DNA of 64,000 nucleotides from assembly GCA_038373885.1 (NCBI GenBank), contig JAWZYV010012337.1, forward strand, positions 103,118 through 167,117. The letters run 5' to 3'. Below the pieces are notes generated by a model, which was not told the origin of the DNA, ran no database searches, and was given only the letters and a program-made list of their open reading frames with translations. Below are positions 55,961 to 64,000 of the stretch, piece after piece. Within the stretch, counting starts at the first letter, position 1. Every line of letters starts with the position of its first letter. This stretch comes from Cheiracanthium punctorium (Eukaryota; Arthropoda; Arachnida; Araneae; Cheiracanthiidae). Both the position numbers and the translations under genes were made by a program.

Positions 55961-56199
55961 TTTTAGGATGAATAGGAAAAATTAAATTACTTAATTAATT
56001 AAAACATTTTTCTAATTTATGTGTATTGAAAGAAGAAAGGGTTGTCACCCGATCGTTAACACTGCCAATATAGCTTTTGGGTCATCGTGTGACAATTGAG
56101 CTAGCTATGACAGCATATTTTAATATCCATAACGCTAGGTTCGAGTAAAAGTGTTCTGCATTTTTTCAGTTTCCTTATAGCTGGAATCATTTAAAATGC

Positions 56200-56257
56200 A
56201 TGTGTAAAAAAAAAAAATCATTACTTTCTTCGTCGTGAAGAACTGATACGCAGCTAG
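56200..56257 (+). repeat. Helitron 3' terminus (fragment)
   Basis: CTTC/GAAG hairpin, then AACTGATACGCAGCTAG|T, nearly the same last bases as the 9.5-18-kb Helitron family (TACGCAGCTAG). The 5' part was not found. Confidence 0.5.
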
Positions 56258-56575
56258 TTATAACATGTTATGTATATGTAAAAATAAATTACTTGAAATT
56301 CAAATTAAACATTTAATAATTTTGCGATTTCTCAAAATAATCAAACGAAAATTCCCACCTCTCTCTCCGTGTGTTTATATATCATGGCTTTGATTTGAAA
56401 CAGCGCTTCGATTTGAACTTCATATTTTAAACAATTACACTAAAATTAATCTTTATTTTTAAATTTAGGTAATTGGAAATTTTATTTATTTACTTTTTCG
56501 TCTATTTGGCAGCTTAGTTTAACCAATTGTTAAAGTAATCTCTATTCCCGTGTGATGAGCGGGTACATCAGCTAA
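56258..56575 (+). repeat. Second Helitron 3' terminus, CTAA type
   Basis: CCCG..CGGG hairpin (56547-56563) followed by TACATCAGCTAA|T ending at 56575, a CTRR end 12 bases from the hairpin. It comes directly after the previous terminus. Its 5' end was not identified and could be the preceding CTAG junction. Confidence 0.5.
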
Positions 56576-57180
56576 TATAGAATAAAAATAGAAATTAAAA
56601 TTCGTATTGTTCAATTAAAAGCAGCAATAATAAAATAATAAATCGATGACAAACTGACGCTTTCGATGTGATCCGGTATAAATTTAAATTCCTCGAAATC
56701 TAAGATGAAAATTTTGGCTTTATACAAATTGGTCTATTTCTGTGTATCTCTTTACGTAACAATTTCTTTAATTCTTTACAGGTTGAAAAGTTTTTCTAGC
56801 ATGTATACATATTTACATAAATGAACTGACACACACACACCACATAACACCAAAACAACAACAAAAAATCTTGCAGTTCAATGTGGGAAGTTAGTTTTTC
56901 TGGAAAGATGTTGTAGTTAGGGTAAAATTAAGACAGTGGAGGATCCTGAAAAGTTTCAACGGCAGGAGGCAATATGCGAGAAATTTTGTAAGAAAAATGG
57001 ATCTTCTTAAATTTAAAATTTTGATTAAATAATTCTTATCGTCTGAAACCAGGTTTAGGATGGTTGCTCTCATCATTCATTATTGAAAAGACGTTTTTGA
57101 GAAGATTCCTCTTCTCTTACACACATGTGTAATTTCTTAGCGTGGATCTTTGAACACTCCGCTAAACCGGCAGATTATTG
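56576..57180. other. AT-rich spacer
   Basis: Nothing recognised apart from a CA-rich run at 56828-56845. Confidence 0.45.
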
Positions 57181-57189
57181 AAAGACCCA

Positions 57190-57500
57190 TGCTAGGTGAG
57201 CAGGGAAACCACACAGATCATAGAGTGTAATGTAGTGCATTTATTGCAAGCCTGCACTCAGGGTATTTGCCAAGTCGGAATGCCTTGGTCGGAGGATTTT
57301 TTCAGGTGTTCTTCCGCGTCTTCACGAGACATCTAACGAAACCGCCCGAAACCCTAGACCGTTAGATCGACAGCCGCGCGGTAGTCCAGAACCCTCGACT
57401 TTTACTCTTCAGCCATCTACCATTTTCAGTCCCTTGTGCAATGGGCCATGGTGGGACCGAGACCCACAGATCACAGAAAGGGAATCATCACCACCGAATC
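57190..57500 (-). repeat. SINE-like sequence related to the 33-kb SINE (tentative)
   Basis: On the minus strand ATGGCTGAAGAGT resembles an A box and GGGTTCTGGACTACC a B box. CTAACGGTCTAGGGTTTCGG parallels CTAACCGTTCGGAGTTTC of the SINE at 33041-33265. No target duplication was found. Confidence 0.45.
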
Positions 57501-57610
57501 CAACTGGGATTTAATTTTATTTTATCTTAGACCACTGTTCTTTTCAACTAGTTATTTTAATTTTGTTTTAATCTTTAGGACGGAATAGAGCTTTACTGAT
57601 AAATTTGATC

Positions 57611-58169
57611 GCGCATTTAATCGTGTTACTTTTCTAGTAAAATCAAACTGAAACATCAATAACTGAGGACTAGTTTACAGCAATACAGTCTGGACACATA
57701 CTCAACTTTCCTCACTAATTTTAGGAGGGCCCAGTGTCACTTTGCTTAAATATTTACCTTACATTTCATTGTTTACATGAAAAATACTATAAGGACGTTT
57801 TGGCTTCTAACTATGTTTCAACAATATTATTTTTATCATTCCAATTTTAATGAACTAACGCATTATGTAGAAGTTGTCTTTACTTTATTTTATAACACCA
57901 GGCAGCTTCTACATAATGCGTTAGTTTATTAAAATTTGAATGGGAAAAATAATAGTCCGGAAACATAGTTGGTTGCCAAAACGTCCTTATAGTAAGTATT
58001 ATTGACGTAAACAATGAAATGTAAGATAAACATTTAACATAAGTGACATTGGACTCTCGTAAAAATAGTGAGGGAAGTTGAGTACGTGTTCCGACTGTCT
58101 TGTAATTTAGTCCTCTGTTATTGACGTTTGATTTTCATTTTACTGGAAACTTAACGCGATTAAATGCGC
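57611..58169. mobile_element. Foldback (long-hairpin) element, ~560 bp
   Basis: The arms are about 260 bp (57611-57872 and 57902-58169) around a ~30-base loop. Matching landmarks: GCGCATTTAATCG at both outer ends, CAATAACTGAGGACTA / CAATAACAGAGGACTA, CTTACATTTCATTGTTTAC in both, TATAAGGACGTTTTGGC in both, and CTAACGCATTATGTAGAAG at the centre. Arms differ by scattered substitutions, so it is not an assembly fold-over of one strand. Confidence 0.82.
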
Positions 58170-58445
58170 AATTAAATGAAGCTGAAAATAGCAAAAAATC
58201 GCTTAAAAATGAGAGAACAGGTGGATTTTCAGATTTTTAAAATAGCGCAGATCGTTTTTATATATTTTTTACATAATCATGAAAATTTTCAAGCCGATCG
58301 CACGAACTGTGTGAATTTCATTAAATTTTTACACAGTAACTTTTTAATCTGTTTGGATTAATGACGGTAAAAGTTTTGTTTGGAAGTGGCCGGACCGGAT
58401 TTGTTAGCGAGTGAGTCACGTATCAGCGTAACTATATAATAGGAT
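58170..58445 (+). repeat. Dispersed repeat, copy 2 (adjacent to the foldback)
   Basis: Homologue of 50925-51205; here without the long T-run. It starts directly at the right end of the foldback element with TTAAATGAAGCTGAAAATAG. Confidence 0.6.
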
Positions 58446-58449
58446 AATT

Positions 58450-59035
58450 ACAGAGTTAATATTTATACAGGAGTGTTTTATGACATGTAAATTTGTATTA
58501 ATTTAAATAATAATATGCACTACATTTCTTTAAAGCCCCTCTTCATCCGTAAGCATGTGTGCCCAAGATCCCATATATGTTAAATCGGTCTCTTCTAATA
58601 AAATATTTTTTTTTTTAATATGCCAACTGTTTTTTGTATTCGAGGCAACACCTTTTCCTTTTCAGGTAACATTTGAAAGAATTAAAATATTTACTCAAAA
58701 TTTGTTATTTTAATTAAACATTTAAAATTATTATAAATGAAAAAGTATCCTGGAGGTCTTTGAAAAATACGAAATATTCAAACTTATTTCCCATGCCCAA
58801 CCATGCTTAGAAGGGACTCCGGCTCAAAAGATTACTTATCTGAAAAAATACCGAAAGAATTCGGCCTCTCTCTTCTTTAGTTAGAAAAGGTATGGTCACC
58901 ACATCTGTAAATAATTTTGTGGGGTGTTGAAAGCTACAATTAAAGTATCGTAGGCGTGTCTTGGCCATTGTGCGCTCTCCCCTCCTTTGCAATCCATTAA
59001 TCTAAGTGTCACAGGTGTTTTGGCGAGTGGGGGTA
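58450..59035. other. Spacer
   Basis: A 61-residue minus frame (58807-58992) lies next to the TTAA-type end that follows and may belong to the same element, but I recognise no motif. Confidence 0.4.
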
Positions 59036-59049
59036 AGCAGTAACGGGAT

Positions 59050-59165
59050 TTTATGTCACAGCCGCTTTCGAAGCAGGAAAAAAGGAGCAGAAAATTATGT
59101 CTCAGCCGCTTTGAACAACTCTTACAGATAACGGGATTTTACGTCTCAGCCGCTTGGAGGGTTAA
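59050..59165 (-). repeat. TTAA-bounded terminus with iterated CAGCCGCTT motif
   Basis: Three iterations of a motif ending CAGCCGCTT (ACGGGATTTTATGTCACAGC at 59043, AAAATTATGTCTCAGCCGCT at 59091, ACGGGATTTTACGTCTCAGC at 59131) lead to GGAGGGTTAA. In complement the end reads TTAACCCTCCAAGCGGCTGA, like 44378. Subterminal iterated motifs and a TTAA end suggest a piggyBac-type element. Confidence 0.45.
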
Positions 59166-59224
59166 TCGACAAAAATAAATGGTGCGAAAATTTCTCAAAT
59201 TTTGAGCATTATACAACAGCTCCA

Positions 59225-59440
59225 TTTAGGCTAAATAATAATCAAAAATGAGGAGTGTCTGTCCGTTTTTGATTAATATAACTGTACTCAATTATGATTA
59301 TTATTTAAGCTATAGAATGAGCGTTTTTGGAAAATCAGCCCTTTTTTAATTAATATATCTGAACTCAATTAAGATTATTATTTTAAGCTAGAAAAAGGGT
59401 GTTTTATTAAAATTTGCTGTTTTTGATTAATATATTGAAT
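59225..59440 (+). repeat. ~95-bp tandem repeat, about 2.5 units
   Basis: GTTTTTGATTAATATAACTG, TTTTTTAATTAATATATCTG and GTTTTTGATTAATATATTGA head successive units, with CAATT(A/T)(T/A)GATTATTATTT and TTAAGCTA following in the first two. Confidence 0.6.
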
Positions 59441-62145
59441 TGTTTGTTTTCTTCATTTTTTATTATCAAAGCTGTAATCTATGATTATAAGCCCGAGAAA
59501 ATAAATTTTAAATCAAGGCAAATGCATTACATATATCTTAATACACTATAAAAAGTATTTTTTAAATAAATAGAATATAGTTTCACTATTGTCTCTAGTT
59601 ATAAAACGAATTCACAGTACAGTCAGAATACAGAAATGCAATCATGATTAAACCAGCTGTGAGATTTAATTAAAGCAGCGATCTAATTTATTGACATGAA
59701 AAAGGTAAAATACTACTTACTCACTTTGGGTGGAGATATCGTAACTTCATTTGTTTTACAACAGCTTTTTACAATCCAATCGTAAGAAACTATGTCTACC
59801 GTTATGAACCGTTAGCCGTTGAACAGCGTGGGTCACGTGATAGTAATAGGATATGGGTCGTGGGAGAGAAAGACGGAATACTCAAATAGACAATATTTTT
59901 GTGAAAATTGAGCTAAGAAGGATCTAGCGAATCGGCAGGATTGAGGCGAATCAAAGAGATAACAAATTATTGTCTTTAATGAGTATTTTTTAGCGTAAAA
60001 GGATTTAAATGAACCGATAAGAAATTTAATCAATAAAGGAGCGTTAGTTTTAATCAATAGATTTAAGCGTGTAGTTAGCTGTTATCCCCGTATTTCTTCT
60101 TTGTTTCTGTACTAATTTATAAAGCTATCATAAACCAGTTTCTCAAACCACCTGTAATGCCACTTTCATTTGGGCGACCCGTATATTAAAAATTTGGAGC
60201 TACGATATTCATCTCTAAGGAAAGAAAAAGGAGCACTAACTGCTACTGAAAAACTGTTTATCGCGCACGGAATAATACTTTTAATATGAGCCAAAGTTAA
60301 GCAATATAAGTAATGCAATTCAAAAGAAGCAAAACTGAAAAGGATTCTGCGTTCAACATTAATTTCTATTGTTGATCTATAAATGCTCCAGTTTGACTGA
60401 GAGTTTTATTTTTGCAAGGTACTCATATCACGAACTAAAAACAACGTAGCATTTTTGCATTTTCCCGAGGACTTAAAGAAGATATATGTTATTTAATTAA
60501 AGTCTAAAAAAATAATCATCAAACTGACGAAACTGATTCTCTATCAATTAATATTTACTGTAAGATATTTATTTATTTACTTTACTTTAAGAAATTATAC
60601 TTTTGAAGATTTGATTTATGTTTATTTCTCTGTGCATATATTCACAGTATGTAATTATTTCTTCAAATATATTGAAATATTTTCCACATATTTTGTTAAT
60701 TCATTTATCTTTTTTTGTTGTTGTCGAAGACTAGCAAATATAAAGAATGTAACTATTTACTTAAATGTCAAGACAGTACAATAGTTTTATTATAAAATTT
60801 AAAATATTCTTTTAAAAGAATAAATATTGTGATTTCAAATTTTATACAGTTTCTTCAATTGTATTAAGAGAAAACGGTACCTAAGTAATTAAATTTATGG
60901 CTATTTAAATATATTAAGGCCGAAGAAAATTATTTTTTTCCACTTAAACAGCAGTTTCACACTCCATTTCTAATAATTATTAAACTGTTCCACTAATTTT
61001 CTGACTTCTTATTTAATATGTATTTTCAGTATTAATTTGATTAAGAACAATTATTTTAATTTATGCGATTTTATTACCTGGGGTAATTCTTACAGATGGA
61101 ATATTTTAAAATTTTATTTAATTAATAAAATATGCTAAAATTCTGAGAAATTTTATTCAGTGTTATGTCTGGGAAAATCGTTATTCCTCTGAAAACCATT
61201 AGACTAATATCTAGCATAATTTAATCGGAAAAATGAACAAGTATGCAATAATAAAATGGAATCATACTGATTTGAAAAAGAAATGTATGTTATATAGCTG
61301 AAATTTTTTAAATATATCTTAATCTATATTTTGACAAAATTTATTGTTTTAACAATTTTTTTAGAAATATGTGGCTTATCAGTGGAAATGAAATAACTAC
61401 AATGCGATATTAAAAAAAATTCTTTTAAAACATTACGTTTTCTCTATGCAATATATTGGCAAAATTTCCAAATGTATGTTGATTCCTTAGTACAGGTAAA
61501 AATAAAAAAAAGTAAAGTTAGTAAACAAAATTTAAAAAAATTACCCTTCATGTATCCTTTTATGTAATTTCTGAAAATATACTTCCCCATTTATTATATA
61601 AAATAAAATATAAGTCACATTGTGGCCAAATTCTTGACACATTTTTTTAATGCAGGAATTAGAATTGAGAGAGAAATGCGTATGCAAACTATATATTTTG
61701 AATCGTATGACATCTAATCCTTCACATATTGTTGACATAACTAAATCATTGCCACATGGACTTGATTTCCCAATACATCATTTCTCTAGGCAGTTCACGA
61801 ACACCAAAAATAAGTAGGAAGTCCTAGGAATAAGCCAAAATCATTCTGCGTAATGACAAACAAATCTCAATCTTCTATAACACAAAAACTTGACTGTTGT
61901 GCGATTTAAAAATCTCAGTTTGACTGAATCAGCATACTTTTCTAGAGTTTGCAATATTCGAACCAAAATATTCCTTTTTTCTTATCCAAGTATTTCATGT
62001 ATAGTAACAGACGCAATCGACTCCTTTTCCAATTGTTAAATTATATTCAAAAACAATAGCAGGCAACTTAGAATGAGAAAATATTGAATCATAATATATA
62101 ATCCGAAGATGATGGTTTTCCTCAACTGCAGTTTTAAATTGATTA
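59441..62145. other. AT-rich spacer, no gene seen
   Basis: About 2.7 kb of AT-rich sequence with only short motif-free frames. Confidence 0.5.
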
Positions 62146-62149
62146 GATA

Positions 62150-62960
62150 TAAGGCGTTTCAAGAAGAACCCCCAATTTTTAGAATAAATAACTCAAAAAA
62201 CGGTGATTGATAGAAGCACGAAAACAGTTAATGCTGATTAAAAACATATATAAAAAATAAATAAAACTGAAGAACTTGATACAGAAGAAAAATAAAGTTA
62301 CAAATTGCCGCGAGAGATGGCGCTGCAATCGGTTAAATAGATGAAAAAAAAATCCCTATTCTTTACACAGATGAATGCTCCATTTCCGAAAATTCGCCGC
62401 TTGGTCTTCATTCTCTTGCAATGACATCATTGACCTTCTTTGGCGAAAAGCAATAGCGACTATTATGGTAAATTGCGCAGTTGAAACCTTTATCGCCACA
62501 CAAGAACCCTTGGATGGCCCAGAGAAAAGGGGTGGTTCATGCAAAGTGGGGCTCGCCGTACGCAATATGTTTTTGACTTTCCGGGCGAATAATTCCATAA
62601 TAAAGTTATTGCGTTGAACTATTCGACAAGTATTAGAAAGAATATTGACTTCCTTTATTCTCTTGACCTCACCACCTACTTTCTTTCTTGTCTAGTACCC
62701 TAGCGTGTAGTACGGAAGATGTGCATGTTAATCAGTTTTGATGGGATTGTTCTCGGTGTCTGAGTTTTCTTTCCGGTATACGTTTTGCCGCTTATCGCGC
62801 CATCCATTGGGGCAATTTGCAACTAAAATTTTGTGGCTTCTGTATCAAATTAATTCAGTTTTTTAAGTTCAGTTTTTTAAGCTGGTTTCTTGCTTCTATC
62901 TATCACGGTTTTCGAGTTATTCATTTTAAACTTTAAGAGCTTTTTGTGAAACACCCTGTA
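62150..62960. mobile_element. DNA transposon with ~190-bp inverted ends, internal sequence non-coding or decayed
   Basis: The left arm (62150-62345) contains GTTTCAAGAAGAACC, AATAAATAACTCAAAAAACG, GTGATTGATAGAAGCACGAA, TTGATACAGAAG, CAAATTGCCGCGAGAGATGG. The right arm in complement (62960-62760) has GTGTTTCACAAAAAGCTC, AATGAATAACTCGAAAACCG, GTGATAGATAGAAGCAAGAA, TTGATACAGAAG, CAAATTGCCCCAATGGATGG. Overlapping 80-residue frames on both strands (62356-62617) fill the centre but show no known motif. The target duplication is unclear. Confidence 0.7.
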
Positions 62961-64000
62961 AGAACTCGCTTGAGGCATTTTCACTAGGTTTCTGTCATAG
63001 GAATTTGGATTCTTCTGTTCTTGTTAGGGTAAAAGGTTAGACAAGACATACTTGCAGTTCCTAGGCGATGCCACAAAACACTATTTCTCGTTTTGTAAAC
63101 AACCCTAGTTCTTGAAATACCAGAAGAGCCTTTAGTTATTCCAAAATAGGCAATTATTTTCAGTCTTCCCATCTAAATCATGCTATATCCAGTTGAACAG
63201 TCATGTTCTATTATTCATCAGGTAATGTCTTAAAAGTATACCCAACAATTCTTTAAATAGCACATAATCATGCTTTTTCTTTGTTTTCTTTTTCTGTATA
63301 GTTAAAATCGAAATACATAATCAATTGTCTACTGTTTTACTGGTACATACAGTAAAATAACAGTTTAGAAGTTCTTTCTATTTCTCTATTCAAGGAATAC
63401 ACACGGCGCATTAATACAATCTTAGTTAATTTTTTAACATGCATAATCATATAGTAAAGAAACATTCATTTTCCAGAGCTTCTAAAAACTCTTAAAAACG
63501 AAAACAATGTTCTAAGACTATGAAGAGCTAAATGAAACACATTTGCATGTTTATATGGCGTTTATATGCTAGTTTTCACTAATATTCATCAAAGTGATGG
63601 TTTACGTTACTTCGAAACATTTATAACGTAACATAAACTTTTGAATAAAGATTTATATGTCAGAAATCTTCAAAATGCTTAGTTAAATGTCTTTACAGAA
63701 ATATCAGAAAAAGTTATTAAGGGAACATCTGAAGTATGACTATTGATGGAAACATTTTAGCAGATCTATCCACACATTTTTCTTTAATTTAATATCATAA
63801 AAACCTCTCACTATGAACGAGAATATATGAAATGATTACACTTTTAAAAATATATTTCATTGGTTATTTAATTATATTGTACAAAACACACTATTTTTAC
63901 TATAGTTTAATATATTAACTAAATAAATTCGTATAATTCTTGTATGAAAAACATTTAATTAAATGGAGATTAGAAGAATAGAATGCAAATGAGTTACTTA
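62961..64000. other. AT-rich spacer to the window end
   Basis: No gene or repeat terminus recognised; a 62-residue minus frame at 62984-63172 has no motif. Confidence 0.5.

Noticed and set aside
44378..59165. A single 14.8-kb piggyBac composite
   Set aside because: No transposase or second matched feature between the ends; two separate fragments are more likely.
1..64000. CRISPR array or bacterial operon
   Set aside because: No regularly spaced identical repeats with unique spacers; the periodic repeats are degenerate satellites, and the content is eukaryotic.

Overview
This is a gene-poor, AT-rich eukaryotic nuclear window, almost certainly from an arthropod and most plausibly a spider. 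The reasons are the mixture of element families (Helitrons, Penelope-like elements, piggyBac, Tc1 and mariner elements, a Ty3/gypsy element whose Gag has heptad repeats, tRNA-like SINEs) and an arthropod-type TATA plus TCAGTY core promoter in the LTR. The species assignment is inference. There are no bacterial-style operons. No complete host gene is visible; one candidate host terminal exon was found on the minus strand at 9043-9180.

Layout. 0-9 kb: mostly AT-rich spacer, with one copy of a ~370-bp interspersed repeat (3.7 kb), a 5'-truncated Penelope-like element with a GIY-YIG endonuclease relic and a hammerhead-ribozyme-like motif (4.3-5.6 kb), and a solo LTR with a perfect 5-bp target duplication (6294-7203). 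9.2-18.5 kb: four non-autonomous Helitrons, three of them strictly head to tail, bracketed by an inverted pair of another repeat. The last Helitron carries a nested second solo LTR of the same family and a pogo-like MITE. 18.6-21.0 kb: a complete but dead piggyBac-type element with TTAA duplications. 21-35 kb: spacer with a palindromic MITE pair, Tc1 and mariner relics, tandem repeats that seem to derive from an endonuclease fragment, and a minus-strand Helitron full of a ~150-bp satellite that also contains a SINE. 35.4-42.6 kb: a young, nearly intact Ty3/gypsy retrotransposon on the minus strand with ~99% identical LTRs. 42.6-64 kb: MITEs (two hAT-like with 8-bp duplications), hairpin-started repeats, a degraded autonomous Helitron protein, a ~560-bp foldback palindrome and an element with ~200-bp inverted ends, separated by spacer.

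How the parts work together. The gypsy element is the only one close to functional. It has a tRNA primer site, polypurine tract, LTR promoter and polyadenylation signal, gag, and pol in the -1 frame. The gag stop directly follows a textbook GGGAAAC slippery heptamer with a possible downstream stem-loop, so Gag-Pol is probably made by -1 ribosomal frameshifting. A separate one-base lesion inside reverse transcriptase breaks pol in this copy. Its LTR carries a cluster of GGCGA/TCGCC palindromes, including E2F-like sites, that recurs in an unrelated-looking repeat near 50 kb. The non-autonomous Helitrons may once have been mobilised by an autonomous relative such as the relic at 51.6-52.5 kb, but that link is inference.

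All element boundaries were read by eye. Family names rest on recognisable protein motifs, termini and target duplications; no database search was run.
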